Source: Lachnospiraceae bacterium (GTDB lineage Bacteria; Bacillota; Clostridia; Lachnospirales; Lachnospiraceae). Taken from it: a stretch of 64,000 nucleotides of DNA. The stretch covers positions 1-64,000 of the forward strand of contig JAQYDI010000031.1 in the NCBI GenBank assembly GCA_028724245.1, given 5' to 3'. Below, piece by piece: positions 1 to 7,778 of this stretch. Each line of letters starts with the position of its first letter. The stretch's first letter is position 1. The translations under genes and the position numbers were made by a program. The notes under the pieces are model-generated. The model was given only the letters and a program-made list of their open reading frames with translations. It ran no database searches and was not told where the DNA came from.

Positions 1-941
1 AAAAAGATTCCTGAAGTTCCCATCGAAATCAAGCCCAGACTTGCAGATATAATACCTGCACCAATTCCCAGATTGATCACCGGATCATCTGCATATTTTA
101 TATATTTATAGCCGACCATTCCCAAAATTGTTGGCACTGCATAAACCAGAACGCGTATGGGATTTGTTCCATCATCATTCCATCCCTGCCAGTCAGATAC
201 TACATTCTCATATTGCGTATCTACCAATACAGTATCCAGAATATTCGTAAACTGATCAACAAACACCAAGGCCAAAATACTTACAAAAATACAGATTATT
301 GTTTTCTTATTCCATGCTTTTCCCTGAATGATAAAGATTACGGGAAGCATCAGCAATGCTGATCCATGCATAGTAGATGCAAGCAAAATCAGTAAAATAC
401 TGATCAAATATTTTTTCCGGATAATTAGTTCCGTAGCTGCAAAAATAATGGTAACAGCCATAAATTGCCGCATCCCATTATGAACCCATGACATATAGTC
501 AGTAGATGCAATAAAAATAAAAATGCTCAGCCAGTAATTACAGCTCAACCTTCGGCACACTAACGCAACCACAAGGAGCTGAAAAGCAGCGATAATAAAA
601 AAATACAAGATATCAGAATTCCCAATAATGCTTTTAATTAAAGCTGTCAAAACATGGAAACCTTTATCTTTATCAAAATCATTTACATACTGAAGCATTT
701 GATTTAAGTGTTCCGGAGCGTTAAGAAAATCTTTACGGTAAACATACGTATCCCCAAAATTATCTGTTCTCCACGCAGCCATAAAAATGTATGGTAATAT
801 CAGAAGAACTGCAGGTAAAACTCCCCACCGTTCTTCCTTCTTTCCAAGCACGATTTCCTGCTGTCTGGGAAAAAAATTTGCAAGAATGATTCCTCCTGTA
901 AACAGCCAGATTAACTGCATCCAGTAATTTGTCAATGTCAT
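1..941 (-). CDS. EpsG-like exopolysaccharide polymerase, C-terminus cut by window edge
   Basis: From the ATG at 941 the minus strand stays open for 313 codons and runs off the left edge, so the C-terminus is missing. The product is a many-pass membrane protein beginning MTLTNYWMQLIWLF, with about seven or more hydrophobic segments and the conserved-looking loop WRTDNFGDTYVYR after the second segment. That layout fits the EpsG/Wzy-like family, which polymerises exopolysaccharide repeat units on the outer face of the membrane. It lies 75 bases downstream of the phosphoglycosyl transferase fusion on the same strand, which supports a role in the same polysaccharide pathway. The family call rests on topology and loop pattern only. 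An O-antigen ligase-type protein is the main alternative. Confidence 0.7.
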   Translation of the reverse strand, partial: MTLTNYWMQLIWLFTGGIILANFFPRQQEIVLGKKEERWGVLPAVLLILPYIFMAAWRTDNFGDTYVYRKDFLNAPEHLNQMLQYVNDFDKDKGFHVLTALIKSIIGNSDILYFFIIAAFQLLVVALVCRRLSCNYWLSIFIFIASTDYMSWVHNGMRQFMAVTIIFAATELIIRKKYLISILLILLASTMHGSALLMLPVIFIIQGKAWNKKTIICIFVSILALVFVDQFTNILDTVLVDTQYENVVSDWQGWNDDGTNPIRVLVYAVPTILGMVGYKYIKYADDPVINLGIGAGIISASLGLISMGTSGIF

Positions 942-1016
942 AATATTGTCTCCAAATTCACTTTATTGTACCTTTTCTTTCTTTCACATTTTATCGAATA
1001 TTATTGCTCCTTCATT

Positions 1017-2786
1017 TTACAAATTTCTCCAACAATGCCCTTTCTCAATTTCCATCGCGCTGATAGTATTCCTGACAACTTCCTTTTTATCAAATTCCTT
1101 CACCATCTTCTCCCGTCCGGCCTTTCCCATCGCCGCTCTTTCTTCCGTAGACAATGTCAAGACCTTCTTCATCGCCCGATATAAACTGTCCGTATCTTTT
1201 ACTTTACACAGAAATCCGGTCTTTCCATTCTCCACGGCTTCTCTGCATCCGGGAATATTCGTTGTGATAACCGGTCTTCCGGTCGCTGCTGCCTCCAGAT
1301 TTACATTGCTCATGCCTTCATGATAGCTGGGCATAACAATGCAGTCTGCTGCTGCATAAAATGGCTCTGGCTCTGCCTGAAATCCGTGAAAAACTACGAT
1401 TCCTTTTTTCTGCAGAGTCTCCACCTGTTCTTTATACTCATCTTCAAAAAAACCTACCAGATCAAGGACAAATTTTTCTCCTTCTTCATGCAGCCTTTCT
1501 GCTGCTGAAAAAAGTTCGTCCATCCCTTTTTCTTTCATGATTCTGCCAAGATACAGAAAATGCAGCAGATCATTGGCGGGATATGGCTGATACATATAAT
1601 GTTCCAGATTAATCCCTGCTCCATGAAGTACTACTTCTTTTTCTTCCGCTATAATATGCCTTTTTCTGAATTCCTGCGCATTGGACTCATTCTCAAAAAA
1701 GACCACTTTCACCTTTCTGAATGCAATCCGGTACAGAAGCGTAACAAACGCTGCCAGCCTCTTTTTCTGGAATGCAGTTCCCAGTCCCTGTACATTTGCA
1801 CAGAAGGGTATATTCATTGCACCACAGAGAAATCCTGCATATATATTTGGTTTAATGGAATATGTAATCACCATATCCGGCTTTTCTTCTGTCAGTATCC
1901 GATAATACTGTCTGATAAGTGCCATATCCGTTACCGGATTGATTCCCCGGCGATCCACATCCGTTTTGATGCACTTCACACCCATGGTCTGAAAATCATC
2001 TTCATGCCCTACAAAAGGCATACTGAGAACTACTTCATGATTTTTTGCCAATTCTGCAATCAGTTCCCTGCGGAACTGCCAGAGCATATAGGAATGGTTC
2101 GTAATAACCAGAATTTTCTTTTTTAATCCATGCATCGTTCCTGTACCGCCTTCCACAACACCGTCGCTTTTCAGTACAGATACGATTGTCCCCAAAAAAC
2201 ACTTCACATCAATCGCAGGTCCCAGATGCTTCAGATAATATCCGTCCAATCGAGCTTTCTCTTCAATCTCCAGTTCATCCCGTCCATGAATCTGCGCCCA
2301 GCCTGTAAGCCCCGGTTTGATCTGATGCACTCCATATCTATCCCGCTCCTCGATCAGATCAAATTGATTCCAGAGCGCCGGACGCGGCCCGATCACCGCC
2401 ATATCACCTTTGGCAATATTCCAGAGCTGCGGAAGTTCATCAAGAGATGTCTTTCTCAGAAACTTTCCGACTTTTGTGATGTACTGCTCCGGATTCTCCA
2501 GCAGATGAGTCGGCGTATCATGCGGCGTATCCAGTTTCATACTGCGAAACTTATACAGCTTAAAATGATTTTTATGAAGTCCTACCCTTTTCTGGGAGAA
2601 AAACACGGGAGCTTTCCAGCCATCTTCAATCTTGCACATCACAATCACAGCCAGAAAAACCGGGGACAACACAATCAATCCCGCAATCGCCAGAACTCTG
2701 TCAAGCAGATTTTTTACTTTTATGTAGCATTTTTGCTGATTCGTCAGGTTATGATACTTTTTTTCAGCCTTCTTTTTAGTATCCAT
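1017..2786 (-). CDS. Fused phosphoglycosyl transferase and family 4 glycosyltransferase
   Basis: Two enzymes are joined in one 589-residue chain. Residues about 20-215 are a bacterial sugar transferase of the mono-topic phosphoglycosyl transferase family: a re-entrant hydrophobic segment (28-50), KFRSM at 79-83, the catalytic Asp-Glu pair in SLDELPQ (D116, E117) and IGPRP. This part should move a sugar phosphate from a UDP-sugar to undecaprenyl phosphate, the first committed step of repeat-unit assembly. Residues about 224-589 are a GT-B family 4 glycosyltransferase with the HEG...E donor-site pattern near 515-535, likely adding the second sugar. The ATG at 2786 has GGAG seven bases upstream and a consensus promoter. 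An in-frame Met at 218, with AGGA just before it, could allow separate translation of the second domain. Fusions of this kind are known but less common than separate genes. Confidence 0.9.
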   Translation of the reverse strand: MDTKKKAEKKYHNLTNQQKCYIKVKNLLDRVLAIAGLIVLSPVFLAVIVMCKIEDGWKAPVFFSQKRVGLHKNHFKLYKFRSMKLDTPHDTPTHLLENPEQYITKVGKFLRKTSLDELPQLWNIAKGDMAVIGPRPALWNQFDLIEERDRYGVHQIKPGLTGWAQIHGRDELEIEEKARLDGYYLKHLGPAIDVKCFLGTIVSVLKSDGVVEGGTGTMHGLKKKILVITNHSYMLWQFRRELIAELAKNHEVVLSMPFVGHEDDFQTMGVKCIKTDVDRRGINPVTDMALIRQYYRILTEEKPDMVITYSIKPNIYAGFLCGAMNIPFCANVQGLGTAFQKKRLAAFVTLLYRIAFRKVKVVFFENESNAQEFRKRHIIAEEKEVVLHGAGINLEHYMYQPYPANDLLHFLYLGRIMKEKGMDELFSAAERLHEEGEKFVLDLVGFFEDEYKEQVETLQKKGIVVFHGFQAEPEPFYAAADCIVMPSYHEGMSNVNLEAAATGRPVITTNIPGCREAVENGKTGFLCKVKDTDSLYRAMKKVLTLSTEERAAMGKAGREKMVKEFDKKEVVRNTISAMEIEKGHCWRNL

Positions 2787-2864
2787 AAATAAACTCCATT
2801 GGTGCGGATTTCATATTAAAAATCCCCTCATAATTTCCAGAAAAATTAAATAACAGTCGAGGAT

Positions 2865-2893
2865 ATTATAACAATCCGAAAATGATTTGTAAA
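2865..2893 (-). promoter_or_regulatory. Sigma-A promoter of the transferase fusion
   Basis: On the minus strand TTTACA (2888-2893) and TATAAT (2865-2870) are separated by exactly 17 bases, about 80 bases upstream of the fusion start codon. Because the promoter lies here, the 60-codon open frame covering 2811-2993 is unlikely to be a gene. It also shows that the polysaccharide genes to the left can be expressed independently of the defence pair to the right. Confidence 0.8.
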
Positions 2894-2974
2894 CTTTTTT
2901 CACGAAAAAAGCAGAGCAAGTATCAAAAAGATTCTCTAAATCGAATGGGGAAGCTCTTCTGTCTGTTGAATTTG

Positions 2975-2989
2975 TCTGTAAATACTGAT
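2975..2989. repeat. 15-bp direct repeat, copy 1 (flank of the defence pair)
   Basis: The 15 bases TCTGTAAATACTGAT occur here and again at 5031-5045 in the same orientation, with ATTT preceding both after allowing one mismatch. The two copies bracket the RloA-RloB genes: this one is 15 bases beyond the rloB stop codon and the other is upstream of the rloA promoter. It may mark the edge of an inserted or rearranged segment. Confidence 0.55.
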
Positions 2990-3003
2990 GCATCTGTAAT
3001 ACT

Positions 3004-3489
3004 TTATGAAATTGCTATAAATAGCCTTCCATTATCTGCATGATAATCTTCGAAATGAAGCAAAAACCACAATTCAATGCTCTCATTTGACCAGGCTACA
3101 GATATTTTCGGATTTTTTCTCGCTTCTGCTTCAAATTGAGTATTATCAAAATTATCTAACGGAAAATCATCTTTATCATACATAAGCCAAAATTTCCTAA
3201 AATAATCCCATGAACCATCAGCAATTTTCTTATCAATATAACGAATCAGTCCCTGAGTATTTCTTCCAGTTCCAAATACTTCAATATGTGGTTTCTTTGA
3301 TATATGACTATATTTTGCATTGATTTTATCAACAATACCCTGAATATAAAACGGTTCAGTTTTAATTCCTTCACTTACTATCATCGTATATGGAGGAAGA
3401 ACAGACAATGAATCCATTTTGCTCTCTTTGACTTTCATCTTAGCTTTAAGCTTTTTTTCATCACTTTTTTTCTTGGGTTTTAAACTCAC
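3004..3489 (-). CDS. RloB-like (AbiLii-like) Toprim-type nuclease, probably truncated
   Basis: The 161-residue product has the RloB pattern: a basic N-terminus, then IVSEGIKTEP (a Toprim-like EG..TE motif near residue 45), FGTGRNT, and MYDKDDF, which supplies the acidic metal-binding cluster. RloB-family proteins pair with an AAA ATPase in AbiL-type phage-defence systems. I chose the GTG at 3489 because GGAGG lies seven bases before it and it overlaps the rloA stop by four bases (GTGA); the longer TTG start would leave no ribosome site. The frame ends at LHFEDYHADNGRLFIAIS, soon after the conserved LHF segment. Family members as I know them run several tens of residues further, so the C-terminus appears lost. 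Whether the shortened protein works is unknown. Confidence 0.75.
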   Translation of the reverse strand: MSLKPKKKSDEKKLKAKMKVKESKMDSLSVLPPYTMIVSEGIKTEPFYIQGIVDKINAKYSHISKKPHIEVFGTGRNTQGLIRYIDKKIADGSWDYFRKFWLMYDKDDFPLDNFDNTQFEAEARKNPKISVAWSNESIELWFLLHFEDYHADNGRLFIAIS

Positions 3490-4742
3490 TCCGGCACCTC
3501 CCAATTAACAAGCTTTTTGAAATACGGATCAGCTCCATATCTCCCTTCTAAATACTGCTTACTGTAATTTTCATCGTTTCGCGGTTTATTTCCGCCTTCC
3601 TTTCGAAAATCAACAAGTGAATATAAAACCGACTCCTCATATGCATTTATTGCTGAGAACCAAATTTCATCCCGTCTAAACACATCTTTGCTCATTGTTG
3701 TAAGATCGTGCGATGTAAATAACAGCTGTGCTGTTCCTTTGTTAATTCTCTTATCTGTAAACAGTTCAATAATCCTGCGAAGCAGCAACGGATGTAATTT
3801 TGCATCCAATTCATCAATCAAAAATAGACAATTCTGCTCTATTCCTTTTAATAAGATCGGGATGATACTAATTATTTTTTTTGTTCCCCCTGATTCTTCA
3901 GAAAGACATAATTTTGTCGTTTCTCCAGATGAAAGCAGATGCGTTGTATAGATTTCCTTTATCGATCCATCATCATCATATACAACTTCTATATCACAAA
4001 TATCAATCCCCATTGATTGCAGCACAGAACATACCCGTTTTTTATCTTTTTCAATCTGCTTAACAAAAATTTTTCTATCCATATTAGGTTTATCATAATT
4101 CAAAACCTTAATCTGCATAAAAAATTTAAATACGCGATCTATTATATCTATATTTTTAAACATTGCTATATAAGAAAGAATCGGTAAACTCTCATTGATG
4201 TTTTCCATATCTACACTTTCTAATTTATCACATAAAAATACGCCTTCTTCATCCCTTTCAAATATCACCTCAATGCAACCGTCTTTCTCCATATAGAGAT
4301 TTTCAACAATAATATCCTCTTTCTTTAACTCAAGTTCATATCGGTATTTGTAGTCATCAATTTGGAATAGAATATTAAATTTCGTCGGTTTATCAGCGTA
4401 TTCTTTATCCCATTTGTAATATGAAGAAGTAATATGGATATCTGCCAATCCATCCTTTAATTGCTCAATAGGGGCATCCCCCAATTCTTCATTCTTTTTC
4501 TTCATAAATGCCAACTGAAGCAACGGCTGCATAACAATTTGCCGCAATTCCTCAATTGCCATAATCACACTGCTTTTTCCGCCACCATTTGGTCCATATA
4601 TTGCACACACTGGTAAAAGTGCATCCTCACCTTTAGTTCTTATCAGAGTATCCTCAAATTCACTAATCGGTTTAGCAAGAAAACCAATAGTTGCTTCATT
4701 TCTGTACGAACGATAATTTTCAAAAGAGAACTCATATATCAT
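3486..4742 (-). CDS. RloA-like (AbiLi-like) AAA ATPase of a phage-defence pair
   Basis: This 418-residue ATPase belongs to the AAA_15/AAA_21 (SMC/ABC-like) group. It starts IYEFSFENYRSYRNE, typical of these proteins, and has Walker A YGPNGGGKSS (about 50-59), a signature-like LSSGET region, Walker B FLIDELDAKLHP and an H-loop segment FTSHDL. In RloA/RloB, AbiL and related systems such ATPases sense infection and control a partner nuclease, leading to abortive infection. The start at 4742 has GGAGG eight bases upstream, and the stop overlaps the GTG of rloB, so the two are translationally coupled. The gene is visibly richer in A+T than the capsule genes around it, which suggests horizontal acquisition. 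The phage trigger cannot be read from sequence. Confidence 0.85.
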   Translation of the reverse strand: MIYEFSFENYRSYRNEATIGFLAKPISEFEDTLIRTKGEDALLPVCAIYGPNGGGKSSVIMAIEELRQIVMQPLLQLAFMKKKNEELGDAPIEQLKDGLADIHITSSYYKWDKEYADKPTKFNILFQIDDYKYRYELELKKEDIIVENLYMEKDGCIEVIFERDEEGVFLCDKLESVDMENINESLPILSYIAMFKNIDIIDRVFKFFMQIKVLNYDKPNMDRKIFVKQIEKDKKRVCSVLQSMGIDICDIEVVYDDDGSIKEIYTTHLLSSGETTKLCLSEESGGTKKIISIIPILLKGIEQNCLFLIDELDAKLHPLLLRRIIELFTDKRINKGTAQLLFTSHDLTTMSKDVFRRDEIWFSAINAYEESVLYSLVDFRKEGGNKPRNDENYSKQYLEGRYGADPYFKKLVNWEVPE

Positions 4743-4775
4743 TTATATAACCTCCACGAATTTTTTCTCATATAA

Positions 4776-4804
4776 TATATATCACAAAGTTCTAAAGTCA
4801 TCAA
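4776..4804 (-). promoter_or_regulatory. Promoter of the rloA-rloB pair
   Basis: TTGATG (4799-4804) and TATATA (4776-4781) on the minus strand are separated by 17 bases and lie about 35 bases upstream of the rloA start. This is the best sigma-A match in the 441-base gap between 4743 and 5183. The rest of that gap holds only a repeat copy and a possible gene remnant. Confidence 0.55.
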
Positions 4805-5021
4805 TATACCGTGAGAAAAAATCTCACACAGGAACGAATTCACTTCTCAGATATTGCATGTCATGCTCGTCAACATTCTCCGGAATCCATATTTGAATAT
4901 TTTAATCCGCAAATGTTTGAATAGTTTTTACCCCTCTATTCCCTGAGGACTTTCTTAACCTGATTACTTCTCACTCTTATATTATACATGTTTATATTTT
5001 ATCGTTTTCCCAATTACATGC

Positions 5022-5197
5022 ATTGATTTATCTGTAAATACTGATCCAACTGAAGGTTTGACTGATGGTATAAATAACAAAAATCCAAAACAGAGTCCAA
5101 AATATTCACTGAGGAACTGAATACTTCGAACTCTGGTCAGGATTTATATAGCTGGCAACTGATTTTGGGAATAGTAAATGATATTAAAATGTTATAG
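5022..5197 (+). pseudogene. Possible remnant of an unidentified coding region
   Basis: The gap between the defence pair and the DUF6147 gene contains, on the plus strand, an open stretch from 5022 to a stop at 5118-5120. It reads as a polar, Asn/Lys/Pro-rich linker (NTDPTEGLTDGINN and onward). A frame offset by one base continues from 5120 to a TAG at 5195-5197 (NTSNSGQDLYSWQLILGIV). It has the look of a protein C-terminus broken by a frameshift, but has no start codon or ribosome site, and I recognise no family. The 15-bp repeat copy lies inside it. This is a weak call; the DNA may simply be non-coding. Confidence 0.25.
5031..5045. repeat. 15-bp direct repeat, copy 2 (flank of the defence pair)
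   Basis: Exact second copy of TCTGTAAATACTGAT, 2056 bases to the right of the copy at 2975-2989 and in the same orientation. The interval between the copies contains only rloA and rloB. Confidence 0.55.
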
Positions 5198-5711
5198 TGT
5201 CTGTAACATTATTTCTGGTTTCTGTGTAGCTGCCATCAATAACATAATGGGTTCCTTTTAAACGGTAAACTCTGCCAATCACACCAGTACAGGAGAATCC
5301 CCCCTGATAAGCAGATGCATTTGTACTATATCGATTATCTAAAGTAGTAATATCATGCCAAATTCCAAGTGAACCCTTATACTGCAACTTAATATTTTTT
5401 ACACCAATTTTGTCAACCGGATATGAATAAACTGTGGAATAACTTGCAAATAATTTACTACCAGTTTTTCCCAAACGAATCACGCCTGTCATATTAGTAC
5501 GCGCATTCTCGCTAACATTATAAATTCCATCAACATACTGTTCGAATTCATCAACACTATAAAAAACATCATCATATTCAGTAAAACTGGATTGTTCAAT
5601 ATCAATTGGTTCCGAATCATCTTCTTCTGCAAAAGCAGTTATTTCAAAACAAAAAATCAAACTTACTAACAAAATAAAATATATAACTTTTTTTACTAAT
5701 TTTCTATTCAT
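5184..5711 (-). CDS. Secreted protein, probable DUF6147 family
   Basis: The 175-residue product has a clear signal peptide: a Lys/Arg N-terminus (MNRKLVKK), a hydrophobic core and a cleavage site after AFA at about residue 28, giving a mature acidic protein. The mature part ends in a beta-rich region with YRLKGTHYVIDGSYTETR, a pattern I associate with the DUF6147 family of clostridial exported proteins of unknown function. The ATG follows AGGAATGG and lies inside the last codons of the DUF4367 gene (8-base overlap), so it is the third gene of the sigma-like operon. That position suggests it may be an output or signal of that regulatory pair, but no function can be assigned. Confidence 0.7.
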   Translation of the reverse strand: MNRKLVKKVIYFILLVSLIFCFEITAFAEEDDSEPIDIEQSSFTEYDDVFYSVDEFEQYVDGIYNVSENARTNMTGVIRLGKTGSKLFASYSTVYSYPVDKIGVKNIKLQYKGSLGIWHDITTLDNRYSTNASAYQGGFSCTGVIGRVYRLKGTHYVIDGSYTETRNNVTDTITF

Positions 5712-6540
5712 ACTTTTCCATTCCTCCTAACATTAATCTAGTTACTTTTTCATTTTTACCAACATAAATTGTATACCACCATCCATTATATTCAAAAGCA
5801 ACTAAACATTCATTATCTTTTAATGCACATATTTCGGCATCAATGCCATTATCAAGTTTTACAGTTTCACTGTCTTTAATTTGAGTTCCCGTTAATCCAG
5901 CTATATCTTTCTCTGTTTTTTTATACATTCTTACAGAAATAACATTATCACACTCGCCAGAATAATATTCCCAGATATAATTATAAGCATTTCCAATCCG
6001 TGTCGATAAAATATCCCGCAGTTCCACCCCCTCCGGCAACCACGTACAAACCAAAAAATCATCTCCGAATTCTTCGGCAAATTCCTCAACAGTGGTAAAA
6101 ACCCGTGTTTCGCTTTCCTGAAAATCTTTCATCTCCGGTTCACTGCTTTCTCCCGGCACGATTGACATCTGATTCTCCCACCAGCTGATCATATGAAAGA
6201 TACTTTTGTCCATCACCGCCTCCGAAGTAATATCCGCCAGCATAACGATCACCAGCATAGCTGCAGCGGTACGCAGAATCCTTTTCCGGTATGTATGATT
6301 CTGTTTTTTATTCTTTCTGTTCTTTTCTTCTGTGTTCTTTCGGAATCGTTCTTCGAATGCTTTCTGTGCTTCTTCCAGTTCCTGTTCATCACTCCCTTCT
6401 TCCAGTTCAAGCATCTTCACCAGTGTTTCCACTTTCTCATGTGAATAATCCGGTACATCCTTTTCGAAAGTTTCAATATACAGCTGTTCCCTTACAGATC
6501 TCAGAAACTCTTCATCTTTTTGATTTTGTTTTTTACTCAT
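5704..6540 (-). CDS. DUF4367 membrane protein, probable anti-sigma or sensor partner
   Basis: The 278-residue protein has a highly charged cytosolic N-terminus (1-92, many Glu/Lys/Arg, probably helical), one membrane segment at about 93-108 (AAAMLVIVMLADI), and an extracellular part. The outer part contains the DUF4367 pattern: EFGDDFLVCTWLPEGVEL, then a strand-rich stretch ending FEYNGWWYTIYVG. DUF4367 proteins are usually encoded beside ECF-type sigma genes and are thought to act as anti-sigma factors or sensors. Here the ATG overlaps the stop of the sigma-like gene (ATGA at 6537-6540), which strongly suggests coupled translation and a shared role. The stimulus is unknown. Confidence 0.75.
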   Translation of the reverse strand: MSKKQNQKDEEFLRSVREQLYIETFEKDVPDYSHEKVETLVKMLELEEGSDEQELEEAQKAFEERFRKNTEEKNRKNKKQNHTYRKRILRTAAAMLVIVMLADITSEAVMDKSIFHMISWWENQMSIVPGESSEPEMKDFQESETRVFTTVEEFAEEFGDDFLVCTWLPEGVELRDILSTRIGNAYNYIWEYYSGECDNVISVRMYKKTEKDIAGLTGTQIKDSETVKLDNGIDAEICALKDNECLVAFEYNGWWYTIYVGKNEKVTRLMLGGMEKYE

Positions 6541-6872
6541 CTCATTTCCTCGTATTGTTTGATTAATTTTCGGATTCTTTCAGGATCAAGCGTATCCGGT
6601 GAATTATACTTACTTGATATATTTTCGCCCTGTTCCAAACTGTCATATATTTCCTTCAGAATATAATATCGGGTCATCTGCAGAACCCATTCTTTTATCT
6701 CATCCGGATTTTTGTTTTTCAGTTTCAGGGTGTTTTCACTCATGCTGTTAAAGGTCCGGTCAACGACTCTGTCAACCTGAGAACGGTCATTGCATATAAA
6801 ACAGGCATAATGGTAAACCAGATTAAAATATTGCTTTATCCACTTTTTCATCAACTTAGAATTGCTTTTCAT
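6537..6872 (-). CDS. Short ECF sigma-like protein carrying only region 2
   Basis: This 111-residue protein resembles sigma-70 region 2: FNLVYHYACFICNDRSQVDRV, then a helical WVLQMTRYYILKEIYDSL. There is no room for region 4, the -35-binding domain, so it is about half the length of a normal ECF sigma factor. I place the start at the ATG at 6872, which has GGAG six bases before it. The upstream TTG at 6899 lies on the promoter -10 box itself and so cannot be in the message. Its stop overlaps the start of the DUF4367 gene. It may be a degenerate sigma factor, a two-part sigma factor lacking its partner, or a protein that titrates the neighbour. The assignment is by pattern only. Confidence 0.6.
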   Translation of the reverse strand: MKSNSKLMKKWIKQYFNLVYHYACFICNDRSQVDRVVDRTFNSMSENTLKLKNKNPDEIKEWVLQMTRYYILKEIYDSLEQGENISSKYNSPDTLDPERIRKLIKQYEEMR

Positions 6873-6898
6873 GTTTTGCTCCATTATCATCTGCGTCA

Positions 6899-6928
6899 AT
6901 TATAACAGAAATTTCCGTTTTCTGTCAT
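6899..6928 (-). promoter_or_regulatory. Promoter of the sigma-like/DUF4367/DUF6147 operon
   Basis: ATGACA (6923-6928) and TATAAT (6899-6904) are separated by 18 bases on the minus strand. The spacer is bracketed by an inverted repeat (ACAGAAA ... TTTCTGT), a possible operator. Transcription would begin close to 6892, giving a leader of about 20 bases ending in the GGAG site of the ATG at 6872. Confidence 0.65.
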
Positions 6929-7099
6929 AAAAATCAAAAGCCTTCCTTATTCCCTTTTATTGTTTATCCCGAAAAACAGATAAAAGGTAACGCTTTTTTT
7001 CAAAGTGGATAAAAAATATCTATCATACCATTACTGTTTTAATATATATTTGTTCAGATCCAGACAAAATTTTATAAAACAAACGTAAAATAGTTGTTT

Positions 7100-7267
7100 T
7101 TAACAGTTACGTTCTTCCTCTGTATCCGACAGATTCCGTATGGCCTGTTCCGCTGCTTCTGCTTCCTGTCTGCTCAGCTCCGTATGGGCCGTGGTCAGTG
7201 TACTCAGTACTCTTTCATCCATGATATCCTGCCTGTCATCCATGATACTTTTTTCACGTTCTTTCAT
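7100..7267 (-). CDS. Small acidic 55-residue protein, unknown
   Basis: A 55-codon open frame, MKEREKSIMDDRQDIMDERV and onward, ending TEEERNC, starts 21 bases after the stop of the secreted protein gene and has AGGTGAAA before its ATG. It is highly charged and probably helical, with alternating Glu/Arg/Asp and no membrane segment. The spacing, strand and ribosome site suggest it is the second gene of the unit driven by the G8-tract promoter. I recognise no family. It could be a small cytosolic partner of the secreted protein, or simply an unused frame. Confidence 0.45.
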   Translation of the reverse strand: MKEREKSIMDDRQDIMDERVLSTLTTAHTELSRQEAEAAEQAIRNLSDTEEERNC

Positions 7268-7288
7268 ACATTTTCACCTGCCCTGTCC

Positions 7289-7723
7289 CTATCGTACACA
7301 CTGGGCAAGTCCCCTCAGTGATACGATCCTTGTTGAATTGTTGATGATGAAAACCCGGTAATAATCAGATGAAGGAATGATAAATGTCGTGGAGAAATTG
7401 TTGCTCCGTTTGATTCCAAACATCTTCTTATCCGACATTCTGGTAAATCCTACATACAGCGTGCCGTTGCTTTTTACGGCAAACTGCAGCTTATCGCCTT
7501 TTTTCATATACGTCCACGGATAAGATAAGGATGTTTTCGGCAGCATCACCAGCCCGCCCTGAAAGTAAAAGTGCTGATATACTTCTGCCGCCTGAACTTC
7601 CATCGTTCCCACCTGAAACCATTCATTGTCCATCTCCGGCACCAGAGATGAATTCATCAGACACAATGCCAGCAGCAGAATCACACCCCTTTTTCTAAAA
7701 CTCAACCTGCATCCATTCTTCAT
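7289..7723 (-). CDS. Small secreted protein behind a G-tract promoter, unknown
   Basis: I take the ATG at 7723 as the start because GGAGG lies five to nine bases upstream; the frame is open further back but that part runs through the promoter. The 144-residue product starts MKNGCRLSFRKRGVILLLALC, an export signal with a twin basic stretch and hydrophobic core. The likely mature part begins after VQAAE at about residue 47 and is a single beta-rich domain (FYFQGGLVMLPKTSL ... KGDKLQFAVKSNGTLYVGF ... YYRVFIINNST). The pattern is like a small extracellular beta-sandwich, but I recognise no family. Its promoter carries an eight-G tract, so expression may be switched on and off. The capsule operon ends just upstream of it. 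Confidence 0.65.
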   Translation of the reverse strand: MKNGCRLSFRKRGVILLLALCLMNSSLVPEMDNEWFQVGTMEVQAAEVYQHFYFQGGLVMLPKTSLSYPWTYMKKGDKLQFAVKSNGTLYVGFTRMSDKKMFGIKRSNNFSTTFIIPSSDYYRVFIINNSTRIVSLRGLAQCVR

Positions 7724-7778
7724 AAATACCTCCTGTCCCCGGGCCAAATCCCCGGAAAGTGTAAAAAACTGTGCTTTC

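Noticed and set aside
2811-2993. 60-codon open frame on the minus strand between rloB and the sugar-transferase fusion
   Set aside because: It contains the consensus promoter of the fusion gene, lacks a ribosome site, and shows no protein-like pattern.
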